Shown here in pieces: positions 45,201 through 53,750 of a DNA stretch of 64,000 bases; the stretch's first letter is position 1; each line of letters begins with the position of its first letter. A program made the position numbers and the translations under genes. The notes under the pieces were generated by a model. That model was not told the DNA's origin. It searched no databases and was given only the letters and a program-made list of their open reading frames with translations. This stretch comes from an uncultured Eubacterium sp. (GTDB lineage: Bacteria; Bacillota; Clostridia; Lachnospirales; Lachnospiraceae), in the NCBI RefSeq assembly GCF_937958975.1, contig NZ_CALGRE010000015.1:1-64000 (forward strand), read 5' to 3'.

Positions 45201-47421
45201 ACAGGCAGTTACAGCATTTAATGCGATGGTTTATGGTACTTCAGCAGATGGATTTACACCACCAAAAGCATATCCTACATTCAGAGGCTTGATGACCTGG
45301 TCTATCAACTGGGATGCAAAACAGGATTATGCATGGGCAAAAGCAGCAAAAGCAGCTATCAATGCAGCACCGGTTACAGAACAGCCAACAAATAAACCGG
45401 ATGTACCAACAAAAGAAGAGACAACAACTACAAAAACTCAGGTTGGTGGCAAACAGCCAATCGAAGTTATTGGATTAACGACAACTGCGCAGGAAGGACC
45501 GGCAGTGACATTTGCATGGGGACAGACAGAAGAGCAGATGGCTTTGGGTCAGTCTTACAATGTTTACATTGATGGAAAATTCCATGCAAACTATACAGCA
45601 GCAACACAGGTTACATATACATTTGCAACAAATGGAACACATACAATTAAGGTTACAGCAGCTTTAGATGGAAAAGAAACAGCAGGTGCAAGTCTTTCTG
45701 TAAATGTTACAGGAGCATCGGGAAGTGTTGAGACAACAAGTGAGAAGAAGGAAGAAGAACAGACAACAAAGAAACAGACAACATCCTCTACAACAGGGCT
45801 TTCTTCAAGACTTATGATTGGTTACTATCATACATGGAGTAATGATGGAAATCCATTTATCAAATTGCGTGATGTTGACAGCAACTGGGATGTTATTAAT
45901 ATTTCATTTGCTGAACCGGTAAGTGCAGGAAGTACAGACGGTAAAATGAAGTTTAACATATCAGGACTTTCCTCAAGCTATACAAAGGATGACTTTAAGA
46001 AAGATGTCAAAGATTTACAGGCTAAGGGCAAGAAGATTGTTCTTTCTATCGGTGGATATGAAGGATACTTCTCATTGGATTCTACAGCAGCAATCAATCA
46101 GTTTGTAAGTGATATCAAAGGATTTGTTGATGAATACGGTTTCGATGGTATTGATATTGATTTAGAGCAGTCATCTGTAAACTTTAATCAGGGAAATGAT
46201 ACAGATATTAGAACAATCAAGTCACCTAGACTTGCAAATATGGTTTCAGCAATCAGAACAATTGTAAATAGTTATGGAGATGATTTCATCCTCTCATGGG
46301 CACCTGAGACATTCTATGTACAGATGGGTTATACATACTATGCAGGAATTAATCAGTATTGTGATGCCAGAGCAGGTTCATATCTTCCAATGATTAATGC
46401 ACTCAGAAAAGAGACATCATATGTACATGTTCAGTTATATAACTCAAGTCCAGTTACTGCACCGGATGGAGTATCCTATAATATGGGAACAAAAGAAGGC
46501 GTTGTTGCAATGTGTAAGATGCTTTTGGAAGGATTCCACGTTGGAGCAGGCGTAGGTGTAGCAAAGAGTGATGCAACATATTTTGCACCTCTTAGACCGG
46601 ACCAGGTAGTAATTGGTGTTCCATCATCTTCAAGTGCAGCCGGAAGTGGTCAGCTTTCAAATGCAAACTTACAGGCAGCATTCTCAGAATTAGAAGCAGC
46701 ATATCCTGGAATCAGAGGTATCATGTCATGGTCAATTAACTGGGATTCAGTTCAGAATGGTAATTCATTTGTAAGAGAAAACCAGGCATACTTATCTACA
46801 TTGAGAAATGATGAAGAAGAGACAACACAAAAGGAACCTGAAGAAGAAACGACTACTGCACCAGATAGTAAAACAATTACTATTAGTGATAAGGTAAAAA
46901 TCGAAGGTTATCAGATGAGTACAACATTAGGTGGAAGCAGAGTTGTTGGTTCCGTAGAACCTACAATAAACAACAAGAATGTAACTAAGTGGGGATTCAT
47001 CTATGCAGTGGATAGTATGAATGGTAAATCACTGGGTGTTACAGATGCGGATATGTATGTTGGAACAACGAATAAATATATTGTATCAATGGATTCTACA
47101 CCGGTTGGAACGAGCGATACAGCATTAGGAAATTCTCAGACAGCTACATATTTTGTAAGAACAACGCTGTTTGCTACAAACACAGCAGTTGAATATTCAA
47201 CAAAATATAAAGTAAGAGCATATGCTTTACTTGAGGATGGAAGCTATGTATACAGTAATGTACGTTCATACTCTGTATATGATATTTGTGATAACTTATA
47301 TCAGAATAGAAAGATGAATACAAGTTCAGCACATGACTATCTGTATAACAAAGTTTTGAAAGTTGTAAATCCTTCATATAAGGAAGTAGATTATAACTGG
47401 AGCAGTATTATTGTAAAATAA
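42256..47421 (+). CDS. Secreted three-domain GH18 chitinase-type glycoside hydrolase
   Basis: A 1,721-residue exported protein. A signal peptide (about 1-46) precedes GH18-1 (about 47-460), whose DxxDxDxE motif ends at E186. A beta-rich module (about 475-620), a Thr/Gln linker, a CBM5/12-type chitin-binding module (about 660-712; WSAQNVSYKVGDLVQY) and GH18-2 (about 741-1040, EGVDIDLE ending at E859) follow. An Ig/FN3-like module (about 1075-1160), a Thr/Lys linker, GH18-3 (about 1184-1517, DGIDIDLE ending at E1304) and a C-terminal beta domain (about 1540-1721) complete it. All three catalytic Glu are present. GH18-2 has Glu for the first Asp of the motif. The ATG at 42256 follows GAGGAGGG. 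It likely degrades chitin or GlcNAc-containing glycans outside the cell. GH18-2 and GH18-3 resemble each other more than GH18-1, suggesting internal duplication. Confidence 0.9.
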   Translation: MKLSGFINKKSITRRVWSVVLTIIMVFNLMCGYVAVGDNSKTVDAAVITPQYRNVMYYGEWSIYAGQKNFTPNKIPGNYMTHLNFAFLDVDENGNVISCDSWADVQNPNVGYTAQSDDPWAGVIPAMIQLRNEYPNMKIGFSVGGWTRSGDFPKVAASAATRKNFAENIAKTAHLYGYDFVDIDWEYPTADRDPDPEGNGVTVDKGCKGSAADKQNFTLLMQDLRAALDKYDKIDNKHYELSVAMSASPKMMEQIEYDKVLKIVDFANMMTYDLQGAWSAYTGHQTALYTNEAYDHTSQPDCQFSVDACIKYLYNTYGNTIDASKIVVGIAPYTRGWAGVKNDGRDPKNPGLFATATPNSVKAADGTTSGTFAYSDIGTLINQYGLKEYYDETAEAAYYYSDSTGYFFTCDNARSVTAKAKYVRNETGYKNPFNKPLGGLISWMASLDAAGEVTKTSHDALFGSGSQLKAQEIKFPEMENLATTVTASGDKYTITIKNNNKVTTPEKQGTLHQGAEANILYYAEKFAGSATYPTYYIKTANGASLSGSAWEAGGTIGKSGDYTTVSMTSWPYRLEPGETATLTLTDSTGKADASNIVEVGMTRKANANAAEFGWTSLVGKSTQPSTTQSGGQQTTTKTQQPATTQSGGQQTTTKAQTATGNYPEWSAQNVSYKVGDLVQYQNKVFECIIPHTSHDGWPPIGGGATLWKERTDLVAGSSERPSGGEEETDNNYTVNGVLPQHTVTGYWHNFSNGSTNLKLAEVPTYYDVICVAFTGNTATPGEATFGVSEDLQKSIGYTDAQFIQDVKTLKARNQHVLISVGGAEGRIEINSNEAADKFAESMIAIIEKFGFEGVDIDLEGAAVSGTNYIASALRKMRNHFGENFIITMAPETAYMTPGGAGFSSYYWNLAISIKDILTTVHTQFYNSGGMNGYGGGVANPGNASFPANLSTLYIESGLRPDQVAIGVPSSQPAATSGQITPAQAVTAFNAMVYGTSADGFTPPKAYPTFRGLMTWSINWDAKQDYAWAKAAKAAINAAPVTEQPTNKPDVPTKEETTTTKTQVGGKQPIEVIGLTTTAQEGPAVTFAWGQTEEQMALGQSYNVYIDGKFHANYTAATQVTYTFATNGTHTIKVTAALDGKETAGASLSVNVTGASGSVETTSEKKEEEQTTKKQTTSSTTGLSSRLMIGYYHTWSNDGNPFIKLRDVDSNWDVINISFAEPVSAGSTDGKMKFNISGLSSSYTKDDFKKDVKDLQAKGKKIVLSIGGYEGYFSLDSTAAINQFVSDIKGFVDEYGFDGIDIDLEQSSVNFNQGNDTDIRTIKSPRLANMVSAIRTIVNSYGDDFILSWAPETFYVQMGYTYYAGINQYCDARAGSYLPMINALRKETSYVHVQLYNSSPVTAPDGVSYNMGTKEGVVAMCKMLLEGFHVGAGVGVAKSDATYFAPLRPDQVVIGVPSSSSAAGSGQLSNANLQAAFSELEAAYPGIRGIMSWSINWDSVQNGNSFVRENQAYLSTLRNDEEETTQKEPEEETTTAPDSKTITISDKVKIEGYQMSTTLGGSRVVGSVEPTINNKNVTKWGFIYAVDSMNGKSLGVTDADMYVGTTNKYIVSMDSTPVGTSDTALGNSQTATYFVRTTLFATNTAVEYSTKYKVRAYALLEDGSYVYSNVRSYSVYDICDNLYQNRKMNTSSAHDYLYNKVLKVVNPSYKEVDYNWSSIIVK

Positions 47422-47440
47422 TGAATATAAAATAATAGAA

Positions 47441-47476
47441 AGAAGGTACTTCGATACGGAGTATCTTCTTTTTTTT
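47441..47476 (+). terminator. Terminator of the chitinase gene
   Basis: The stem AGAAGGTACT / AGTATCTTCT (one G-T) has a 9-base loop and is followed by an eight-base T run. Confidence 0.85.
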
Positions 47477-47486
47477 GTAGCAAAAG

Positions 47487-47635
47487 CCTGGCAAATAATA
47501 TTGTGCTTGCACAAAATATCATTTGCCGGGCGTAAGAACAACGAAAAGCTGTGCTTCGAGATGTTGGCTTGCGTAATTGAGTAAGGAGTCAGCCTACTCG
47601 ATTATAAGCGACAAGGAAAACAAATTTGCGTGTTT
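47487..47635. other. Structured non-coding block after the chitinase gene
   Basis: The 320 bases between 47421 and 47742 hold no gene. After the terminator, 47487-47530 forms a long imperfect hairpin: CCTGGCAAAT pairs with ATTTGCCGGG, the stem continues through an AT-rich part, and GTGC-TT-GCAC is at the tip. Further on, CGAAAAGC / GCTTCG and AATTGAGTA / TACTCGATT can form two more stems (about 47550-47610). There is no T run. It resembles a REP/MITE-type element or an untranslated structured RNA. Base composition is less AT-rich than the surroundings. Confidence 0.6.
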
Positions 47636-47650
47636 TAAGAAAAATTATAC

Positions 47651-47694
47651 ACATGTAAAAAAATCATTTACAAGTATGGAAAAAGTGTTATAAT
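47651..47694 (+). promoter_or_regulatory. Promoter and likely TetR operator for the lipoprotein/MMPL cluster regulator
   Basis: TTTACA at 47667-47672, a 16-base spacer and TATAAT at 47689-47694. An inverted repeat ACATGTAAA (47651-47659) and TTTACAAGT (47667-47675), matching at 8 of 9 positions, covers the -35 box and may be the self-operator of the downstream TetR protein. Confidence 0.6.
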
Positions 47695-47741
47695 ACAGAT
47701 GGATAAAAAACAGACAAATGTATAAAAAAAGGAGGCGCAAT

Positions 47742-48320
47742 ATGGCAAATTCAAATATCACAAAAAAAGCCTTGGCAGAGAGCTTAAAGGAGTTAGGTAC
47801 AATAAAAATTCTGGACAAAATAACGGTGGCGGATATCACAGAACATTGTGGGGTAAACCGTCAGACTTTTTATTATCATTTTAATGATAAGTATGAGTTG
47901 CTGGCATGGATTTACACACAGGAGTTAGTTATTCCATTGACAAAAGATTTAACATTTGATAACTGGGGAGAAAAAATTGTTGAGTTGTTTGTTTACATGA
48001 AAGAACGAAAACAGTTTTTTATGAATACAATAAAGTCGTCTAATGATTTCTTCTCAGAATATTTGCAAAAAATATTTATGGAATTGTTTAACAAGGCAAT
48101 CAAAGATTTAAATTTGTATAATCATTTAGAAGAAAAAATGAGAGATGTCTATGCACGTTTTTTTGCGTATGGGTTAACCGGAGTGATTGTTGACTGGGCA
48201 CTTAAAGGCATGAAAGAGGATGAAGCGGAACTGGCAAGATTGCTTCAAAATATGTCCCTAAGTACAGAGCGAATTGGACATGAGTTATATTTGTACCATA
48301 AAAGTGAAGGTAAGAAATAA
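47742..48320 (+). CDS. TetR-family regulator (DhaS-like subgroup)
   Basis: A 192-residue protein. The N-terminal HTH is ITKKALAESLKEL, then KITVADITEHCGVNRQTFYYHF, characteristic of the DhaS/TetR_C_7 subgroup. The C-terminus is helical (FVYMKERKQFFMNTIKS). The ATG at 47742 is seven bases after GGAGG; the upstream in-frame ATG at 47718 precedes the ribosome site and is rejected. Such regulators often sit beside YhgE/MMPL-type membrane proteins, as here. Confidence 0.87.
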   Translation: MANSNITKKALAESLKELGTIKILDKITVADITEHCGVNRQTFYYHFNDKYELLAWIYTQELVIPLTKDLTFDNWGEKIVELFVYMKERKQFFMNTIKSSNDFFSEYLQKIFMELFNKAIKDLNLYNHLEEKMRDVYARFFAYGLTGVIVDWALKGMKEDEAELARLLQNMSLSTERIGHELYLYHKSEGKK

Positions 48321-48471
48321 AACACAAGTAAAAATTTTGGACAAAGTTTTTAAAATATACAAATTAAGACTGGTGTAAAAAAAATAAGTGAATGTATAAA
48401 ATTGTATAATGATTTTTGAAATTATAATTGTATACTGTATTGTAGAATTTTATAAAGGAGTGAAGTTTGTT

Positions 48472-50796
48472 ATGAAGAATTACGTTCAAAAAGGAATTAG
48501 TTTAACATTAGTAGCATCAATGACGATATGGTGTCTGAGCGGATGTGGAAATGTCCATGATACAGATATAAGCAGTAAAATAGATAAAGCTCAGGAGAAC
48601 ACAAATAGTGCAAGTGTAGAAGCATTACTTACAAGTAAGCTTGGAGAGGCGAAAGATATTGACAAAAAAGAAACTGTATATGTGGAAATGAATGCGGATG
48701 GTTCCGTTTCCAAAACAACAGTGAGTAATGTGCTAAAAGTGTCGGGAAAAAATAATATCAGCGATGTTTCGAATTTAAATGATATTATTAATATCAGTGG
48801 AGATGAGTTATTCGCCAAAGGAGACGATGGAAAGTTGATTTGGGAAAATAAAGGTGAAGACATTTCTTACCAAGGGACGACAACACAGACAGCACCGATA
48901 GACATTGATATTACATACTATTTAGATGGGAAACAAATTTCTGCTGAGGAGCTGGCAGGAAAAAGCGGCAAAGTAAAAATTGTTTATAATTATAAAAATA
49001 ACACAACAGGCAGTGACAGTTTTGTACCGTTTCTTGCGTTAACAGGAATGGTTTTGAACAGTGATTTTTCAAATGTTACAGTTGACAATGGAAAATTAGT
49101 AGAATATAACGATTCCAATATTGTCATTGGTTATGCAGTACCGGGCTTTAAAGATGAGTTGATGGAAACAATCGATAAAGCAGATGAGTATATTGGAGAT
49201 ATTGATATTCCGGAATGTGTAACAGTTACTGCGGATGTAAAGAATTTCTCGATGGATATGACCCTCACAGCAGTAACATCAAAATTAGGGGACATGGATT
49301 TAGAAAATACATTAGATTTCTCTGATGTGGACGAGAAAATGAAAGAATTATCAGATGGTGCTGATAAACTTGCAGATGGAGCAGGAGAATTAAATAATGG
49401 AGTGGGGCAATTAAAAGATGGTTCGTCTAAGATAAATAATGGCGCTGCTGATTTGGCTAAGTATACAGGAATTTTATCGGCAGGAACTACAGAATTGCTG
49501 GATAAATATTCTGTATTTAATAAGGCTCTTCTTGAAGGAGTTGCTTCCGCAGACAGTGGAGCTAAAAAAGTTTATAAGGGAACGAAAGATTTAAAATCAG
49601 GTGCAAAGTCATTGGATGATGGCGCAAAAAAATTGAACAGTGGAGCTAAAACGTTAGACACCGGTGCAAAGAAGTTAGATGATGCAGCAAAAAAACTGGA
49701 TAATGGAGCAGGAGACTTATCGGCCGGATTATCCACTGCAAAAGCAGCCTTTGAAGATACGAAAAAGGATGATGGTACAGTAACACCAGGATTGAACAGC
49801 GGTTCTAAAGCTCTTGCAGCCGGAGCCAAAGAAGCAAATGCCGGAGTGAAAGAATTGGCATCAACTTTACAGGGAACACCGAGTTCTATACAGAAACAGA
49901 TAGATGGAATAATCACACAGCTTGGTACGGCTACAGGGGGAATGATAGGAAGCGAAGCGGCATTAAATCAGGTGGTAGAAGGGATTAATGGCGCAGTAAA
50001 ACAGGGGATGGATTTAAACACTGTTTTACAGGCGAAAGGGCTTGATATCACAACCTATTATACATTGCTTCAGGCTTATTACAGCGTTCAAACGTTAGAA
50101 AGTGTAAAGAGTACATTTGAGTCCCAGATACAGGCAAAGGCGGCAGAGATACAAAAATTGCTTTCAGGAATGAGTGTCCTGGAAACGGGAGCAGGTCAGA
50201 TTAGTAATGGAATATCTACATTGTATGCGGGAATTAATCAATTGAATACGGGTGCTGCCACCCTTGCAGGAGGAACATCGCAACTCAAAGATGGAACCGG
50301 AGAATTAACGGGAGGAACAAAAAATCTTGCAGTTGGAACAAAAGATTTGTCAGCAGGAGCAAAGAAATTAAAAGATGGCACAGGAGCCCTGAATACAGGT
50401 ATGAAACAATTATCCGACGGTACAGGGGAAATGAAATCTAAATTAGGTGCGGCAAGTCCACAGATTAAAGAGGGTATTGGTACGGTAAATTCCGGTGCGG
50501 TTCAGATTGGCAGCGGTGCAAACACTTTATCAGACGGTGCTAAAACACTTGCCAATGGTATTGTTACATTAGCTGATGGGACGCAGGAGCTTAAGAGTGG
50601 AGCAATCAAGTTAAATGATGAAGGAATCAGTAAAATCACAAGCATTTTTGGTAAAGAGGCAAAGGATGCAATTCATTCAATCGAGGATATTTTAAATGCC
50701 GGAAAGAAATATAAGTCATTTACAGGTATTAACAGTGATATGAGTGGAGATGTGAAATTTGTATTTAAGACGGCGGAGATTAAAGCAGACAAGTAA
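48472..50796 (+). CDS. Lipoprotein with LxxG heptad-type repeats (YhgE-like extracellular domain)
   Basis: A 774-residue exported lipoprotein. The lipobox is LSGC with C25 as the lipidated residue. A first region (about 30-290) is followed by long arrays of DGAxxLxxG-like repeats (about 300-445 and 585-740), for example LADGAGELNNGVGQLKDGS, known as xxxLxxG repeats in YhgE/Pip proteins. These are predicted to form extended beta-helix or coiled rods. It lacks the multi-helix membrane domain of YhgE; instead a separate MMPL permease follows 15 bases later. The ATG at 48472 follows AAGGAG; upstream in-frame ATG 48409 would add an unlikely leader. It probably works with the permease as an extracellular partner. 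Confidence 0.82.
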   Translation: MKNYVQKGISLTLVASMTIWCLSGCGNVHDTDISSKIDKAQENTNSASVEALLTSKLGEAKDIDKKETVYVEMNADGSVSKTTVSNVLKVSGKNNISDVSNLNDIINISGDELFAKGDDGKLIWENKGEDISYQGTTTQTAPIDIDITYYLDGKQISAEELAGKSGKVKIVYNYKNNTTGSDSFVPFLALTGMVLNSDFSNVTVDNGKLVEYNDSNIVIGYAVPGFKDELMETIDKADEYIGDIDIPECVTVTADVKNFSMDMTLTAVTSKLGDMDLENTLDFSDVDEKMKELSDGADKLADGAGELNNGVGQLKDGSSKINNGAADLAKYTGILSAGTTELLDKYSVFNKALLEGVASADSGAKKVYKGTKDLKSGAKSLDDGAKKLNSGAKTLDTGAKKLDDAAKKLDNGAGDLSAGLSTAKAAFEDTKKDDGTVTPGLNSGSKALAAGAKEANAGVKELASTLQGTPSSIQKQIDGIITQLGTATGGMIGSEAALNQVVEGINGAVKQGMDLNTVLQAKGLDITTYYTLLQAYYSVQTLESVKSTFESQIQAKAAEIQKLLSGMSVLETGAGQISNGISTLYAGINQLNTGAATLAGGTSQLKDGTGELTGGTKNLAVGTKDLSAGAKKLKDGTGALNTGMKQLSDGTGEMKSKLGAASPQIKEGIGTVNSGAVQIGSGANTLSDGAKTLANGIVTLADGTQELKSGAIKLNDEGISKITSIFGKEAKDAIHSIEDILNAGKKYKSFTGINSDMSGDVKFVFKTAEIKADK

Positions 50797-50811
50797 AGGA
50801 GCTGATAAGAT

Positions 50812-52875
50812 ATGAAGAAATTTGGACAGTATATTGTAAAAGCCAGACATGCCATATTGATTATTGGAATACTTTTACTGATACCGGCTGCGATTGGCTA
50901 TTTTAATACGAGAGTTAATTACGACCTCTTGTACTACCTGCCTGATGGAATTGATACGATGGAAGGTCAGGATATTCTGATGGATGAGTTTCACTCAGGA
51001 GCCTTTGGAATTGTTATGGTAGATAAAATGAGTGATAGTGATGTTTCTAAACTGAAAGCAAAAATGGAGAATGTAAACCATGTAAGCAAGGTATTGTGGT
51101 ATGATACGTTTGCGGATTTGGGAATGCCGAAGTCCATGTTGCCAAGTGAAGTTTATGATGCATTCAATAAAAACACATCTACGATTATGCTTGTAATTTT
51201 TGATGACACAAGTTCCGGTGATGGAACAATGAAAGCCATAAATGAAATTAGAGATGTCACAAAACATCAGTGTATGATTAGTGGAATTTCTGCGATTGTT
51301 ACGGATACAAAGGATTTGTCGGAACATGAGACACCGATTTATGTGTGCATTGCGGTAGCTTTATCGGTTATTATTCTTTCCCTATTAATGGATTCATTTA
51401 TGATTCCAATATTCTTCCTTTTAAGCATAGGAATGGCCATTGTGTATAATTTGGGAAGTAATTTTGTAATGGGCGAAATTTCTTATATTACAAAAGCTTT
51501 AGCGGCAGTGCTTCAGCTTGGTGTGACTATGGATTATTCTATTTTCCTATGGCATAGTTATGAAGAACACTTAGAAAAGACAGGTGGCGATAATAAAAAA
51601 GCGATGTCAAATGCCATTACAGCAACGATATCTTCTGTAGTCGGCAGCTCGATTACAACAGTGGCAGGATTCATTGCACTTTGTTTTATGAGTTTTACAT
51701 TAGGACTAGATTTAGGAATTGTTATGGCGAAAGGAGTTATTCTCGGAGTTATATCATGTGTGACAATATTGCCTTCATTTATACTTGTGTTTGATAAAAT
51801 CATAAACAAAACAAAACATAGACAAATTTTGCCGGATTTCAATAAAGTGCCGGGGTTTATATCAAAACATTATAAAATATTTGTAGCTTTATTTATTTTA
51901 CTTTTAGTGCCTGCAATATATGGGCAGTCAAATGCGAAAGTATATTATGACCTTTCTCTAAGTCTTCCGGATAGTTTAGAGAGTGTGGCAGCACAAAATA
52001 AATTGTCAGAGGATTACGATTTAGGGTCGGCAAATATTATACTCTTAAGTACAAAGACACCATCAAAGAATGTTTCAGCCCTGTTAGACGAGGTGAAAAA
52101 AGTTGATGGTGTACAGATGGCATTAGGTATGGAAAGTGTGTTGGATGGCTCTGTACCCGATGCGTTTATTCCTGAAAAATTAACAAAAGAATTGCAGAGT
52201 GATGACCATGAAATGTTGATATTTATGTCCGCATATAAAACCGGTTCGGATGCGGCAAATGCCCAGTGCAATGCTGTCGAAAAAATTATCAAAAAATATG
52301 ATGACACAGGTATGCTGGTCGGAGAGGCTGCGTGTACAAGAGACCTAATTAAAATTACAAATAAAGATTTTGCAACAGTAAGTTTTGTATCCATATTTTT
52401 AATCTTTATTATTGTAGCGTTGGTGTTCAAGTCTATAACTCTTCCAGTTATACTTGTTTCCGTAATTGAATTTGCTATTTTTATTAATATGGGTATTCCA
52501 TATTATACAGGTACGGTTCTTCCGTTTATTGCATCCATTGTTATTGGAACAATTCAGTTGGGCGCTACTGTAGACTATGCAATTTTAATGACAAACAGAT
52601 ATAAGCTGGAGCGTTCTTGTGGTAAAGACAGAAAAGTAGCAGCCGGTGATGCTTTGAAAGCAACGATGAAGTCAGTTATCGTTAGTGCATGTACGTTTTT
52701 TGGAGCTACGTTTGGTGTAGGAGTTTATTCCAGTATAGATATGATTAGTTCGCTCTGTCTTTTAATGGCAAGAGGAGCTATTGTAAGTATGATTTGCGTA
52801 ATATGTATTTTGCCGGCAATGTTTATTATATTTGATAAATTAATTGTAAAAGGCAGTTACAAATTTTTAAATTAG
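50812..52875 (+). CDS. MMPL/RND-family membrane transporter
   Basis: A 687-residue protein made of two similar halves. Each has one leading membrane helix, an extracytoplasmic domain (about 35-165 and 370-500) and a five-helix bundle. The conserved Asp-Tyr pairs of MMPL proteins appear in LGVTMDYSIFLWHSYEEH and LGATVDYAILMTNRYKLE. It follows the LxxG-repeat lipoprotein by 15 bases and a TetR gene, forming a regulator-partner-transporter cluster. Substrates of MMPL proteins include lipids and hydrophobic compounds; unknown here. Confidence 0.88.
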   Translation: MKKFGQYIVKARHAILIIGILLLIPAAIGYFNTRVNYDLLYYLPDGIDTMEGQDILMDEFHSGAFGIVMVDKMSDSDVSKLKAKMENVNHVSKVLWYDTFADLGMPKSMLPSEVYDAFNKNTSTIMLVIFDDTSSGDGTMKAINEIRDVTKHQCMISGISAIVTDTKDLSEHETPIYVCIAVALSVIILSLLMDSFMIPIFFLLSIGMAIVYNLGSNFVMGEISYITKALAAVLQLGVTMDYSIFLWHSYEEHLEKTGGDNKKAMSNAITATISSVVGSSITTVAGFIALCFMSFTLGLDLGIVMAKGVILGVISCVTILPSFILVFDKIINKTKHRQILPDFNKVPGFISKHYKIFVALFILLLVPAIYGQSNAKVYYDLSLSLPDSLESVAAQNKLSEDYDLGSANIILLSTKTPSKNVSALLDEVKKVDGVQMALGMESVLDGSVPDAFIPEKLTKELQSDDHEMLIFMSAYKTGSDAANAQCNAVEKIIKKYDDTGMLVGEAACTRDLIKITNKDFATVSFVSIFLIFIIVALVFKSITLPVILVSVIEFAIFINMGIPYYTGTVLPFIASIVIGTIQLGATVDYAILMTNRYKLERSCGKDRKVAAGDALKATMKSVIVSACTFFGATFGVGVYSSIDMISSLCLLMARGAIVSMICVICILPAMFIIFDKLIVKGSYKFLN

Positions 52876-52880
52876 ATAAT

Positions 52881-52929
52881 AAAGGGCATCGAAACAATTT
52901 GTTAAAAATCACGTCGATTGCCCTTTTTT
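52881..52929 (+). terminator. Terminator of the lipoprotein/MMPL cluster
   Basis: GGGCATCGA pairs with TCGATTGCCC (one bulged T) across a loop of about 21 bases, followed by T6. Confidence 0.75.
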
Positions 52930-52986
52930 GTTACCTAAAATATGAATCTGTGATATAATAAATAAAAAGGACAGGAGGGCGGTACT

Positions 52987-53580
52987 ATGAGACAGATTAT
53001 TATAGCGATAGGACGTGAATTTGGAAGTGGCGGTCATGTAATTGCAAAACGTTTGGCAGAATACTATAATATTCCGTTGTATCATAAGGAAATGCTGGAT
53101 GAGTTGGCAAAAGACGGTGCATATAGCAAAGAAGTGTTGGAAAGATTTGATGAGAGACCGGTTAATTTGAGTTTTATTCCGATACCGATTGCAGGAAATA
53201 CGATGTCATTAGAGCAGGAAATAGCAATAAAACAGTTTAATTTTTTAAGAAAAAAAGCGGATGAGGAGAAGGAGTCTTTTGTCGTCATTGGAAGATGTGC
53301 AGACGAAATATTGGCAGACAATCCTAACCTTGTGAGAGTCTTTATTATGGGAGATAAAGAAAGCAAAACAAAAAGGGTTATGGAGCGGGAAGGTATCACT
53401 CAGAAGCAGGCAGAAAATAAAATGAAAAAAATGGATAAGATGAGAAAGACTTACCATAATTTTTATTGTGAAAACAAATGGGGTGATTCCAGAGGATATG
53501 ATATTTGTATCAATACAGGAAAAATAGATTTTGAGACGGCACAAAAAATGATACAGAGTTATGTGGGCGGATTACATTAA
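52987..53580 (+). CDS. Cytidylate kinase-like family protein
   Basis: A 197-residue P-loop protein of the Cytidylate_kin2 family. It has GREFGSGGHVIAKRLAEYY in place of a classical Walker A (read GREFGSGG), YHKEMLDELA, FVVIGRCADEIL and RVMEREGITQKQAE. Many clostridial genomes carry several copies; the substrate is not established. The ribosome site is AGGAGGG. A single gene between two terminators. Confidence 0.85.
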   Translation: MRQIIIAIGREFGSGGHVIAKRLAEYYNIPLYHKEMLDELAKDGAYSKEVLERFDERPVNLSFIPIPIAGNTMSLEQEIAIKQFNFLRKKADEEKESFVVIGRCADEILADNPNLVRVFIMGDKESKTKRVMEREGITQKQAENKMKKMDKMRKTYHNFYCENKWGDSRGYDICINTGKIDFETAQKMIQSYVGGLH

Positions 53581-53594
53581 TTAAAAAGTATTTT

Positions 53595-53634
53595 AAGCAA
53601 TTAGGACAAAGTTAAGTTCTAATTGCTTTTTTTT
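53595..53634 (+). terminator. Terminator after cytidylate-kinase-like gene
   Basis: The stem AAGCAATTAG / CTAATTGCTT has a 14-base loop and is followed by a T run. Confidence 0.85.
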
Positions 53635-53750
53635 ACGATGTTATATTATAATAGACATAATCGTATCACAGTTGTAGTCTACCTTGTATATGTACATAGT
53701 TCACTTAAGAGACAAAGTGCTTAAAATTTTAGAATGAGGAGAATAGTGTC

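Noticed and set aside
49572..49916. Minus-strand 114-codon frame in the lipoprotein gene
   Set aside because: Antisense of the repetitive LxxG region; low-complexity chance frame with no start signals.
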